Assembly (NCBI GenBank): GCA_006384855.1
Contig: VCJN01002074.1
Span: 100,763-164,762 of the forward strand
From: Tetraselmis striata
Taxonomy: Eukaryota > Chlorophyta > Chlorodendrophyceae > Chlorodendrales > Chlorodendraceae
DNA length: 64,000 nt
Reading direction: 5' to 3'
Shown in pieces: positions 33,040 through 43,799 of this stretch; the stretch's first letter is position 1, and each line of letters opens with the position of its first letter. The notes under the pieces are model-generated. The model was not told the DNA's origin and did not search any database. It was given only the letters and a program-made list of their open reading frames with translations. The translations under genes and the position numbers were made by a program.

Positions 33040-36000
33040 CCGTGCTGCAGGTATCGGGCGGGCGGGTTGCGCAGCGGGCGAGTTGGCGGCGAGCAGCAGG
33101 TGCGCGCGGTCGGGCCCTGCTGCTCACCGCTGAGCGCTAGTGGCTGTGCTGCAGGTGACGGGCGGGCGGGCGGGCGGCGCAGCGGCCGGGCGGGCGGACA
33201 GGTGGCGAGCAGCAGGTTCGCGCGCCCGGGCCCTGCTCCTCACCGCTGAGCGGTGGTGGCTGTGCTGCAGGTGACGGGCGGGCGGGCGGGCGGCGCAGCG
33301 TGTGGGCGGGCGGGTGGGCGGCGAGCAGCAGGTGCGCGCGGACGGGCCCTGCTGCTCACCGCTGAGCGGTGGTGGCTTTGCTGCAGGTGACGGGCGGGCG
33401 GGCGGGCGGCGCAGCGTGTGGGTGGGCGGACAGGTGGCGAGCAGCAGGTGCGCGCGGCCGGGCCCTGCTGCTCACCGCTGAGCGGTGGTGGCTTTGCTGC
33501 AGGTGACGGGCGGGCGGGCGGGCGGCGCAGCGTGTGGGCGGGCGGGTGGGCGGCGAGCAGCAGGTGCGCGCGGTCGGGCCCTGCTGCTCACCGCTGAGCG
33601 CTAGTGGCTGTGCTGCAGGTGACGGGCGGGCGGGCGGGCGGGCGGCGCAGCGGCCGGGCGAACGGGCAGCGAGCAGCAGGTGCGCGCGCCCGGGCCCTGC
33701 TGCTCACCGCTGAGCAGTGGTGGCTGTACTGCAGGTGACGGGCGGGCGGGCGGGCGGCGAGCAGCAGGTGCGCGCGCCCGGGCCCTGCTGCTCACCGCTG
33801 AGCGCTAGTGGCTGTGCTGCAGGTGACGGGCGGGCGGGTGGGCGGCGCAGCGTGTGGGCGGGCGGGTGGGCGGCGAGCAGCAGGTGCGCGCGGTCGGGCC
33901 CTGCTGCTCACCGCTGAGTGCTAGTGGCTGTGCTGCAGGTGACGGGCGGGCGGGCGGGCGGCGCAGCGTGTGGGTGGGCGGACAGGTGGCGAGCAGCAGG
34001 TGCGCGCGGCCGGGCCCTGCTGCTCACCGCTGAGCGGTGGTGGCTTTGCTGCAGGTGACGGGCGGGCGGGCGGGCGGCGCAGCGTGTGGGCGGGCGGGTG
34101 GGCGGCGAGCAGCAGGTGCGCGCGGTCGGGCCCTGCTGCTCACCGCTGAGCGGTGGTGGCTTTGCTGCAGGTGACGGGCGGGCGGGCGGGCGGCGCAGCG
34201 TGTGGGTGGGCGGACAGGTGGCGAGCAGCAGGTGTGCGCGGCCGGGCCCTGCTAATCACCGCTGAGCGGTGGTGGCTGTGCTGCAGGTGACGGGCGGGCG
34301 GGCGGGCGGGCGGGCGGGCGGCGCAGCGGCCGGGCGGGCAGGCTGCGAGCAGCAGGTGCGCGCGGACGGGCCCTGCTGCTCACCGCTGAGCAGTGGTGGC
34401 TGTGCTGCAGGTGGCGGGCGGGCGGGCGGGCGGCGCAGCGTGTGGGCGGGCGGGCGGGTGGGCGGCGAGCAGCAGGTGCGCGCGGACGGGCCCTGCTGCT
34501 CACCGCTGAGCGCTAGTGGCTGTGCTGCAGGTGACGGGCGGGCGTGTGGGCGGGCGGGCGGCGCAGCGGGCAGGCGGGCGGGTGAGCAGCAGGTGCGCGC
34601 GGCCGGGCCCTGCTGCTCACCGCTGAGCGCTAGTGGCTGTGCTGCAGGTGACGGGCGGGCGGGCGGGCGGGCGGCGCAGCGGCCGGGCGAACGGGCAGCG
34701 AGCAGCAGGTGCGCGCGCCCGGGCCCTGCTGCTCACCGCTGAGCAGTGGTGGCTGTACTGCAGGTGACGGGCGGGCGGGCGGGCGGCGAGCAGCAGGTGC
34801 GCGCGCCCGGGCCCTGCTGCTCACCGCTGAGCGGTGGTGGCTGTGCTGCAGGTGACGGGCGGGCGGGTGGGCGGCGCAGCGTGTGGGCGGGCGGGTGGGC
34901 GGCGAGCAGCAGGTGCGCGCGGTCGGGCCCTGCTGCTCACCGCTGAGTGCTAGTGGCTGTGCTGCAGGTGACGGGCGGGCGGGCGGGCGGCGCAGCGTGT
35001 GGGTGGGCGGACAGGTGGCGAGCAGCAGGTGCGCGCGGCCGGGCCCTGCTGCTCACCGCTGAGCGGTGGTGGCTTTGCTGCAGGTGACGGGCGGGCGGGC
35101 GGGCGGCGCAGCGTGTGGGCGGGCGGGTGGGCGGCGAGCAGCAGGTGCGCGCGGTCGGGCCCTGCTGCTCACCGCTGAGCGGTGGTGGCTTTGCTGCAGG
35201 TGACGGGCGGGCGGGCGGGCGGCGCAGCGTGTGGGTGGGCGGACAGGTGGCGAGCAGCAGGTGTGCGCGGCCGGGCCCTGCTAATCACCGCTGAGCGGTG
35301 GTGGCTGTGCTGCAGGTGACGGGCGGGCGGGCGGGCGGGCGGGCGGGCGGCGCAGCGGCCGGGCGGGCAGGCTGCGAGCAGCAGGTGCGCGCGGACGGGC
35401 CCTGCTGCTCACCGCTGAGCAGTGGTGGCTGTGCTGCAGGTGGCGGGCGGGCGGGCGGGCGGCGCAGCGTGTGGGCGGGCGGGCGGGTGGGCGGCGAGCA
35501 GCAGGTGCGCGCGGACGGGCCCTGCTGCTCACCGCTGAGCGCTAGTGGCTGTGCTGCAGGTGACGGGCGGGCGTGTGGGCGGGCGGGCGGCGCAGCGGGC
35601 AGGCGGGCGGGTGAGCAGCAGGTGCGCGCGGCCGGGCCCTGCTGCTCACCGCTGAGCGCTAGTGGCTGTGCTGCAGGTGACGGGCGGGCGGGCGGGCGGG
35701 CGGCGCAGCGGCCGGGCGAACGGCCAGCGAGCAGCAGGTGCGCGCGCCCGGGCCCTGCTGCTCACCGCTGAGCAGTGGTGGCTGTACTGCAGGTGACGGG
35801 CGGGCGGGCGGGCGGCGAGCAGCAGGTGCGCGCGCCCGGGCCCTGCTGCTCACCGCTGAGCGCTAGTGGCTGTGCTGCAGGTGACGGGCGGGCGGGTGGG
35901 CGGCGCAGCGTGTGGGCGGGCGGGTGGGCGGCGAGCAGCAGGTGCGCGCGGTCGGGCCCTGCTGCTCACCGCTGAGTGCTAGTGGCTGTGCTGCAGGTGA

Positions 36001-36605
36001 CGAGCGGGCGGGCGGGCGGCGCAGCGTGTGGGCGGGCGGGTGGGCGGCGAGCAGCAGGTGCGCGCGGTCGGGCCCTGCTGCTCACCGCTGAGCGCTAGTG
36101 GCTGTGCTGGAGGTGACGGGCGGGCGGGTGGGCGGCGCAGCGTGTGGGCGGGCGGGTGGGCGGCGAGCAGCAGGTGTGCGCGGACGGGCCCTGCTGCTCA
36201 CCGCTGAGCGCTAGTGGCTGTGCTGCAGGTGACGGGCGGGCGGGCGGGCGGGCGGGCGTGTGGTCGGGCGGGCGGCGCAGCGGGCAGGCGGGCGGGTGAG
36301 CAGCAGGTGCGCGCGCCCGGGCCCTGCTGCTCACCGCTGAGCGCTAGTGGCTGTGCTGCAGGTGACGGGCGGGCGGGCGGGCGTGTGGGCGGGCGGGCGG
36401 CGCAGCGGGCAGGCGGGCGGGTGAGCAGCAGGTGCGCGCGCCCGGGCCCTGCTGCTCACCGCTGAGCGGTGGTGGCTGTGCTGCAGGTGACGGGCGGGCG
36501 GGCGGCGCAGCGTGTGGGCGGGCGGGTGGGCGGCGAGCAGCAGGTGCGCGCGGTCGGGCCCTGCTACTATCCGCTGACCAGTGGTTGCTGTGCTGCGGGT
36601 GGGCG
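33040..36605. repeat. G-rich minisatellite, about 31 units of 88-132 bp, with a 1029-bp higher-order period
   Basis: Each unit contains 'gctgtgctgcaggtgacggg', a variable run of 'gggcgggcgggcgggcgg', 'gcgagcagcaggtgcgcgcg' and 'gggccctgctgctcaccgct'. Unit length varies because the gggc run and a 'gcagcgtgtgggcggg' block expand and contract. From about 33600 the order of unit variants repeats nearly perfectly at 34629 and again at 35658, a superperiod of 1029 bp in about 2.3 copies. Four GGG runs with one-base loops in most units satisfy the G-quadruplex consensus on the plus strand. Open frames across the array are compositional and do not keep phase from unit to unit. Confidence 0.95.
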
Positions 36606-36719
36606 GGCGGTGCAGCGGAGGGCGCGCAGCAGTCACGCTGCTGCCAGGGGTGTTTTGTGGGCGGGGGGGGGGGGGGGGGGGGGGAGGGGGAGGGGGAGAG
36701 GGCGATGTTATTCCTGATG

Positions 36720-37110
36720 GCAGCTCTGCCTCGCATAGGGCTGCATAATGGGGAGGCGCAGCCCGATGAGGGTGCTGGACAGGGCAGCTTTGACGGACAG
36801 GGCAGCGGAGGCAGGGTCCGCTGCCGGGCCCGTGATAGCGAGGCAGAAATATAGCGGGGCCAATACATCACCCTGGCGCGCACCCGTACGAGACTGCAGG
36901 GTGGCGCGCAAAGTACAGGGATCATCCGGCGCGTAGTAGTACATGTCGCTAGGGCGATCGTACATCCGGAAAAGGGGATCAGGCCATATAGACGCGGGTG
37001 CTGAAGCAAGCCGTAAAGTATCGCACCCCGGGATACCTCATTGAAGGCATTTCGAATATCCAGGAGTAGTAGTCCTTTCCCACTAGTACCACGCCCGCCG
37101 AACAGGGCAG
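36720..37110 (-). pseudogene. Non-LTR (LINE) reverse transcriptase remnant
   Basis: On the minus strand the sequence reads 'GKGLLLLDIRNAFNEVSRGA' (RT motif A region, Asp of 'D-I-R-N-A-F-N') and, in a different frame, 'SRTGARQGDVLAPLYFCLAI' (the G-x-x-Q-G-D motif before motif B of LINE reverse transcriptases). The two lie in different frames about 100-200 bases apart in the right order, so at least one shift separates them. No Y-x-D-D motif survives. Downstream, the sequence runs into a G tract and the minisatellite. The clade is not clear. Confidence 0.6.
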
Positions 37111-38206
37111 CGGAGGCGCCGGACTGCCCGGGAAAGCAGGGCCCAGGCGGCTACAGGGTACTGTGATAGGAATTTTGTAACAATTCCTCGTACATTTCCT
37201 ACGATCCCGGTGCACACGTAGAGCGGTATAGCTGGCTGCACTATGAGTGCATGCCAGCTGCTGCCTTGTTGGGTGTTTCGGGGGGGGGGGGGGGGGGGGG
37301 AGGCAACTAGTTGCCGGCTCTAGTTCACATGATGCCCGCAAGCAGCGCCTGCGCCCCACCCTGTCACCGCACCGATACTTGATTCCAGCACTGCTGCGCG
37401 CATGCTGTATTCATTCCTACATTCTAGCAAGAATGTGTAATTCTCACGGCGCATCACATGCCTGTCACATGCACTAGTGCCCCCCGCCCTGCCAGATATA
37501 AATATGCCCCTTTGCGGCGGCGCTCTACGCTGGATGTATGCTGATTTTGAAATATGCATCCGATGCTCAAAGTGCCGCAGGGATAGTATCTGAGGCGCTC
37601 AGTGAGCATCGCCAGTGCTGGCATGCATGACTCACCCTACCCTTGCGCAACAATTTTGTCTTCGTACCACACAGGAAGTCTATCCGTCGTCGCTTTCCCT
37701 ACTTGGTGTGGAGGCATAGCCTGCAACGGACCAGTGGTGTAAAAGAAACCGCTACTTCCCATATTTGGGGGGAACACTTATCCCATGTCATTCTAACCGC
37801 ATTGCGCCAATGTACACAGGCGTTGCTTGCCATGGGACGCCCCCCGTTGCAGCTTGTGTACGTTTGCGTGCGTAAAAAGGCCACGATGGCACGGCAGTGC
37901 TCACGGCGCGAGATAAGTGCATCCTTGTCTGCATGCCAAGCATTCGGACTCACCTGGTTGCAGTGGCAATGGTTGCTAAATGACTGTTGGCAACATACAA
38001 CACGTGACGCATGCAAGGTAACCCATCCATTGGGTCTGACGACACAACCACCAATAGCTTCGTGCGCATTGAGCATGCAGCATCCAACAAAGGTGTGAAT
38101 TCTCGGTCAATACACGTCTCTCTTCAGTCAGGAGTCCATCCACTGCTGTGAAAGATTGCCGGGAATTGTGCACCCACTACTCACACTCCGCGCCAAGGCA
38201 GAGACC
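37111..38206. other. Intergenic DNA, no gene seen
   Basis: Contains a run of 21 G at 37280-37300. Otherwise no open frame, RNA gene or repeat could be supported. Confidence 0.4.
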
Positions 38207-38538
38207 TCAGAGATCTTTTGCAGATAGTTTCCAGTTTCCGGTTTCCATTGCTTTGAAGGTCTTCCTCATGATGAACACGTAGTGATGAGGCAGCAGGGGG
38301 TTCATGCCTTGGAAGTCTTCACTGTACACAATAAATACCAGAAGGGGGATCACAGCCGCAAAGAACAGCCCTCCAATGATGGGAAACAGCATGGGGATCA
38401 TCGGGTTCCACTGGAGCATCTCCCCGTGGCCGAGCTGGCAATGACACAAGCCCCGTTAGCCAGGCCACAAATGCACAGCTTGGCCTAAGAAGCAGCCACA
38501 CCGCCCCTGTGGGCGCGGGGGACCCCCCGCCCCCCCCG

Positions 38539-38572
<34 letters not shown>

Positions 38573-38817
38573 CCAAACTCACCCACCTTATGTACGCTGT
38601 AGGCAAAGCCGCAAAAAAGCGCGAAAGCCATAGCTCCGGCACATAGCACCCCTGCCCGAAACTTGGAGGCCTGCCCCGCCCTGCCACGCTTCACATCCAG
38701 ACTCCCCTGCTTGAACTTCATGCCGCTCAGCCTGTGCGTAGCAGCAGCCTGCCCACAGGCAGGATAGGGCCACTCGGTCAGGCTGTACCAGGCGAAGGCA
38801 AGCGCGATGACAGGGTG
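38207..38817 (-). CDS. Membrane protein, two 3'-terminal exons, unrecognised
   Basis: Minus-strand exons 38587-38817 (77 codons) and 38207-38434 (75 codons plus stop) join in phase 0 across a GT-AG intron that contains a 31-base C/G tract. The first exon carries 'WYSLTEWPYPACGQAAATHR', a basic stretch, and a membrane segment 'GVLCAGAMAFALFCGFAYSV'. The second has another segment, 'MLFPIIGGLFFAAVIPLLVF', then 'NPLLPHHYVFIMRKTFKAME' and a short tail to the stop. The upstream boundary at 38817 follows a 'gtgtccacag' acceptor, so further 5' exons are expected towards higher coordinates but were not found. It is probably a small multi-pass protein of an internal membrane. No family was recognised. 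Confidence 0.6.
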
Positions 38818-39235
38818 CTGTGGACACCTGCAACGGACGGCACGCGTCGACTGGGAGGGAGGCGCGCCGGGAGCTTAGATGTGCGCCTCCGGCAGCACTT
38901 GTTTTCGCCTCCCAACACTCAAATCTTCCCCTTGGCCTTCAAGGTTAGGCTACAGTAGTTGCTAAAGAAGTGCCGAAAGAAGCGAGAGCCTGACTAGCTG
39001 CACGAGAGCGGTTGGGGCGGGGGCGGTAGCGGAGTAACATCATCCGCGTCGTCTCCGCGTCTCCCCCCTTCGCCCCTTCGGATTATTCTGACCTTGTCCC
39101 GCTGGGGCACAGGTTTCCTCCTCCGAAATATTTTTCTTGCCTGCTCGCGCATCCTGGCCGAGCGACTATATAGTCGCTACCTTTTCCCGCCCCCCACACC
39201 GGTCACTGTAGTTACTAGCTCTGGTAATATGCAAT
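38818..39235. other. Upstream of the membrane-protein exons, no exon resolved
   Basis: Should contain the 5' part of the minus-strand membrane-protein gene, but no exon with a convincing frame and splice sites was found. Confidence 0.3.
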
Positions 39236-39305
39236 GTGCCGTCGTGGAGACGCTGCAAGGGTTTCACCGGTGCCAGTCCTGTCCCGTGGGCGAAAAAAAT
39301 GTAAC
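39236..39305 (+). repeat. Dispersed ~55-bp repeat, copy 2
   Basis: 'gagacgctgcaagggtttca' followed by 'ccagtcctgtccc', matching 4041-4090 and, inverted, 49271-49329. Here no YR element adjoins it. Confidence 0.7.
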
Positions 39306-39430
39306 GTGCTGCAGCAGCCCTAAAGGTGCTTTGGCATTATTACAAGCTTTTTTGGCCTCAGAGGCAGATCCGCGAATTCGAACCAAATGTATGTGGGGAG
39401 GGCGGGCGTGGCTGTCGCGACGCAACCCCG

Positions 39431-39632
39431 TGGTGGGTGCGCCGCGACAAAGGAAGATGGGGACAACAAGCCCCCTGGTGCTTTTAGTACACGACGAAGC
39501 AACTAACCATGCGGGAGCAACGCTACCCGGGATGGCTGCGTCGGGAACCGCACGCGGAGGTGCCGTACATGAGTACGATGTCGATGCAGCTACTCGAGGC
39601 ACTCCGGGGTCGATGCAGCCCCTCGGGCGGTA
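39431..39632 (+). repeat. Dispersed ~200-bp repeat, uninterrupted copy
   Basis: Matches two separated blocks at 43144-43256 and 43650-43752 in the same order and orientation ('ggtgggtgcgccgcgacaaa' ... 'tcgggaaccgcacgcggagg' ... 'gggtcgatgcagcccc'). The function and family are unknown. Its proximity in the second copy to a DIRS-like RT remnant suggests it may be an element end. Confidence 0.7.
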
Positions 39633-39879
39633 CGGCATATTCGCACCGGTCATATTAGCACAGTATTTGCACCGTACCGTGCATGCTAAGTAGACGAGGA
39701 GGGAAAGGAAACCCCGACTACTAGTAATAAACATTTCAAGGAAGGGTGGGGGCGCAGGCACATTGCCAACACATCTTGAGCGCCGACCGCATGGCGGCGG
39801 CCGGGCGGAAGAGCAGCGACCGCCCACGAGAAAACTGCTAGCTACCGTCACACGGCGGGGCGTGCAAATGGCGGGCGGC

Positions 39880-39914
<35 letters not shown>

Positions 39915-39944
39915 GATGTATTACTCTATATTGTAGCCAGTTAC

Positions 39945-42790
39945 ACGCAGCGATGGCTCGAGGGCGTCGACCAGCCGAGTGTCCGGGGGTTGCGAAAGCG
40001 GCCGTGGCACGAGACGCAGCGACGGGCCGTTGCCGCCGACCTACTGCGTGCCCATGCCGTGAAAGCCGCCGGGGCGCATGATGTGGTGGCGGCACAATGG
40101 GGCCGGGCAGCCGCGTGTCCGGTCTGTGGAGGCGACCGGGGCACATGGTGCAGGGATGGCTTGACGGCGTCGACTAGCTGCGTGCCCCGTGCCGCGGAAA
40201 CGACCAGGGCACGAGGTGCAGCGACGTCCCGTTGACGCGGATCAGTTGCGTGCGCATGCCGCGGAAGCGACCGGGGGCGCAGGATGCAGTGACGGCATGT
40301 TGGCGCTGAGGCAACCGCGTGCGCATGTCGCGGAGGCGGCTGGGGCACAAGGCGCAGGGGCGACCAAGCGCTGCAATGATGCTTCGGCGTCGACCGGTTG
40401 CGTGCCCGGGCCGCAGAAGCGACCAGGGTATACATGGTTCAGTGACGACCCGTTGGCGCCGACCAGCTGTGTTATGTACTCTACACTGCTGTACTTTGTA
40501 CTGCGGGAGCCGACGAAGGAGCGAAGAACTGGCGACTGAGGCGGACGAGAACGAGTACAAGCCAAGCGAAGTACGAGTATGAGCATTGCGAGTGCGAGTA
40601 CAAGTGAAGGCGAAGTACTGGTACGAGGACGACGAGGCGACAGTACGAGCGATTGCAAGGCGACTAGTAGTGCAGGACAGTATTACGAGTACCCACATGG
40701 GGTGCGAGTAACCTGTATGTACCTGCGTACCAGTAGCGGCGATTGTCGTATGCTATGGTGTCACCTGTTAGAGGATGATGATACCAAGCGTTAGATGGAG
40801 CGCTGCCTCAAGAGTGTGTTAGCAGTAGGTACTAGAACCTACTGGAACCATCTAGAACGCTATAGCATTTGCTATAGCAATAGTAGTAAAATATTATATC
40901 ACTGTGCTGCGGACAGACGAAGGTGCTAGGAACCGTGTCTGTACTTAGTAGTACATGACTAAAATAGCGACGGGCCGCGGGTTAGGACCGCACCCGTCGA
41001 TTTTAGAATTAGTCTAGTAGTTACACGCAGCACAGGTGGTGGTGGTTTTGCCGGCCTATTTATAGTCGCTGGTTTCCGTCATTCCGTGCGCTGTGTGCCG
41101 ATCCAATTTCCGCCACCTGTGCTGCGTGTAACTACTAGACTAATTCTAAAATCGATGTGTGCGGTCCTAACCCGCGGCCCGTCGCTATTTTAGTCATGTA
41201 CTACTAAGTACAGACACGGTTCCTAGCACCTTCGTCTGTCCGCAGCACAGTGATATAATAATTTACTACTATTGCTATAGCAAATGCTATAGCGTTCTAG
41301 ATGGTTCCAGTAGGTTCTAGTACCTACTGCTAACACACTCCTGAGGCAGCGCTCCATCTAACGCTTGGTATCATCATGCATCCTCTAACAAGTGACACCA
41401 TAGCGTACGACAATCGCCGCTGCTGGTACGCAGGTACATACAGGTTACTCGCACCCCATGCGGGTACTCGTAATACTGTCCTGCACTACTAGTCGCTCGT
41501 ACTGTCGCCTCGTCGTCCTCGTACCAGTACTTCGCCTTCACTTGTACTCGCACTCGCAATGCCCAGTCTCGTACTTCGCTTGGCTTGTACTCGTTCTCGT
41601 CCGCCTCAGTCGCCAGTTCTTCGCTCCTTCGTCGGCTCCCGCAGTACAAAGTACATAAGTGTAGAGTACATAACAAGCTGCGTGCGCAGGCCGCGGAGGC
41701 GGCTGGGGCCCATGGCGCAGGGGCGGTCTGACAGCGTCGACCAGCTGCGTGACCGGCCAATGAAAGCGGCCATGATATAGGGTGCAGTGGCGGCCTGATA
41801 AAAAAACCCGAGGCTGCGACAACAACCAAGGCACCGCGCGTGCAGCGGCGGCCTGTTGGCACCGACCAGCTGAGTTCCCGGGCCGCGGAAGCGACCCAGG
41901 ACACACCCACTGCACATGATGCATAGTGTCGGTCCGTGGGCGCCGCCGACCAGCTGCGTGCCTGGGGCTGCGAAAGCAGCCGAGGCACTTTGTGCAGAGG
42001 CGGCCGTTGGTGCCGACCAGCTGCGTACGCGGGCCGCGGAAGCGACCGAGGCGCAGGGCGCATTGGCGGCTCGTTGGCGCCGACCACATGCGTGCGCAGG
42101 TCGCGGAGGCGACTAGGGCACATGGTGTAGGGACGGCATGACCGCGCCGACCAGCAGCGCGCATGGGGAGCGGAAGCGACCAAGGCACATGGTGCAGTAG
42201 TGACGGCCCATTGGCGCCGACCAGCTCGCGGGCCGAGGAGGCGACCGGGAGCGCATGGTACAGTCGTGACGGCCCGTTGGCGCCGTTCACTTGCGTGAAC
42301 ATGCCGCGGAGGCGACCGGGGCACAGGGCGTAGGGACGGCCTGACGACGCCGACCAACTTGGTCCCCGAGGTTGCGGGAGCAACCGAGGCGCATCGTGCA
42401 GCGGCGGCCCATTAGCGTCGACTAGCTGCGTGCCCGGGCCGCAGATGCGACCGGGCACATGATGCAGTGACGGCCCGTTTGTGCCGACCCGATGCGTGCG
42501 TATGCCGCGGAGGCGGCCGGGGCGCATGTTGCATGGACGGCATGACGGTGCCGACCAGCTGCGTGCCCGGGCCGCGGAAACGACTTGGGCACAAGGTGCA
42601 ATGACCCGTTGGCGCCGGGCACTTGCGTTCTTAGGCCGCGGAGGGAACCGAGAGGTACATGGTGCAAGGGCTGCCTGATGGCGCCGACCGCCAGCGCGGG
42701 TGCCCAGAGGCGGAATATACTGTAGTGGTAGGTGGCCGGTTGACACCGACCAACTGTGTTCTTGAGGCTGCGAGGGGCAGCCCGGTTACG
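39945..42790. repeat. Degenerate minisatellite, about 22 units of ~67 bp, interrupted by a foldback element
   Basis: Typical unit parts are 'ccgaccagctgcgtgcccgg', 'gccgcggaagcgaccggggc' and 'acatggtgcagtgacggccc'. About seven units precede position 40469 and about fifteen follow 41676. Neighbouring units differ by 10-25%, so the array is old. Long open frames on both strands across it come from the ~67-bp period and composition, not from a gene. Confidence 0.9.
40470..41675. mobile_element. Foldback element (MITE-like), 1206 bp, long inverted arms, 5-bp target duplication
   Basis: Arms 40470-41039 and 41113-41675 are inverted copies about 96% alike by eye, separated by a 73-bp loop. The tips are 'tgttatgtactctacac' and its inverse. 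Both sides show 'agctg' (40465-40469 and 41676-41680). Removing the element plus one agctg restores the satellite consensus 'ccagctgcgtgcgcaggccg', which proves it is an insertion. There is no convincing gene, and open frames in the arms mirror each other. The loop contains 'cctatttatag', a possible TATA-like box. The superfamily is unassigned: 5-bp duplications fit few named groups. Confidence 0.9.
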
Positions 42791-43143
42791 GCGCGCAGTG
42801 GCGCGTTGAGGCCGCGGGTTATACCAGCGCATGAATCGTTCCTGCCCGGAAATGGCGGTCTTCTTCACCGGCGAGCGGAAGGCCGGCGGCATGGGAGGCT
42901 CTTGTGTCGCGAGGCGTGAAGAGCGTTCCTCGCGAATCAGTCGAACAGTTGTTCGTGTGAAACACCAGTTGTCAGCGCGAAGAGCCGGCGCACGGTGCCC
43001 TCACCGGGACGATCGTCGACCGCATGCTCCCGGCCATCGAGACATATCCTCGAGCTGGGCGCGGGACATTACGTCTGAGTGGCTTGTAGAACCAAAGACC
43101 TTGCATGTCACGAAGACACGAGCTTTGTCGCGGTGCGACCCCA

Positions 43144-43256
43144 TGGTGGGTGCGCCGCGACAAAGGAAGGTGGGGATAGATAAGCCCCTTGATGCTTTTA
43201 AGCACACGACGAAGCAAGCATGCCGGAGCAGCGCTACCCGGGAGGCATGCGTCGGG
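43144..43256 (+). repeat. Dispersed ~200-bp repeat, second copy, left part
   Basis: Matches the first half of 39431-39632 and ends in 'gcatgcgtcggg' (43245-43256). Confidence 0.65.
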
Positions 43257-43649
43257 CCGCGTGCGTGCGCTACCCGCGTGTGCAACTGGGCGCACGCGGC
43301 ACTATATATATATATATATATATATTGCTGTGAGACACTCGTGTGCTAAATTACAAAATTAGTATGAAACCCCCCGCCACAGTATGAAATCCATAGCCAA
43401 AAGCATCCAGTAATAATCCTTACTAATACTACATGATTGCTGAGCCGTTTTCATTGCTAGTGCTGTCGGCCCGCCTGATGTTGGCGGCCTACTGAGGTAG
43501 CGCTAGCATTCATTCTCTCGTGTCATGCCGGCACGGTCTACTATTTGCCCTATCGATTTCAAATCGGTCTGAACCTGTCATAAGCGCAGAACAATAAATC
43601 GCTTTCTCTTGTGCTCGCTCTTGGTAACTCTTTTGCTAAGCACCCTCAT
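43257..43649. mobile_element. ~393-bp insertion in the dispersed repeat, flanked by 12-bp duplications
   Basis: 'gcatgcgtcggg' occurs at 43245-43256 and again at 43650-43661, exactly where the 200-bp repeat is split relative to its copy at 39431-39632. The insert carries a TA dinucleotide run (43302-43325) and AT-richer DNA. No terminal inverted repeat or gene is visible. It may be a small retroposed or non-autonomous element, or the result of a local duplication. Confidence 0.55.
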
Positions 43650-43752
43650 GCATGCGTCGGGAACCGCACGCGGAGGTGCCGTACGGGAGTACTATGTCGA
43701 CGCATCTCCTCGAGGCGTGGCGCGGTCGATGCAGCCCCGCCTCGGGCGGTAC
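43650..43752 (+). repeat. Dispersed ~200-bp repeat, second copy, right part
   Basis: Matches the second half of 39431-39632 ('gaaccgcacgcggaggtgcc' ... 'gatgcagcccc' ... 'gggcggtacg'). Confidence 0.65.
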
Positions 43753-43799
43753 GTCCTTATCCACACCTGTTGCAACACGGGAATAAAGCACCATTTACT

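Noticed and set aside
33040-36605. Regularly spaced repeats resembling a CRISPR array
   Set aside because: The unit is a head-to-tail variable minisatellite without unique spacers, and the genome is eukaryotic.
33040-36605. Gly/Arg-rich and Pro/Arg-rich open frames on both strands of the minisatellite
   Set aside because: They arise from composition. Unit lengths vary and do not keep a common frame.
41374-42746. Minus-strand open frames of 327 and 402 codons across the 67-bp satellite and foldback
   Set aside because: The frames run through satellite units and the right arm of the foldback. No consistent domain is present, and the composition explains the openness.
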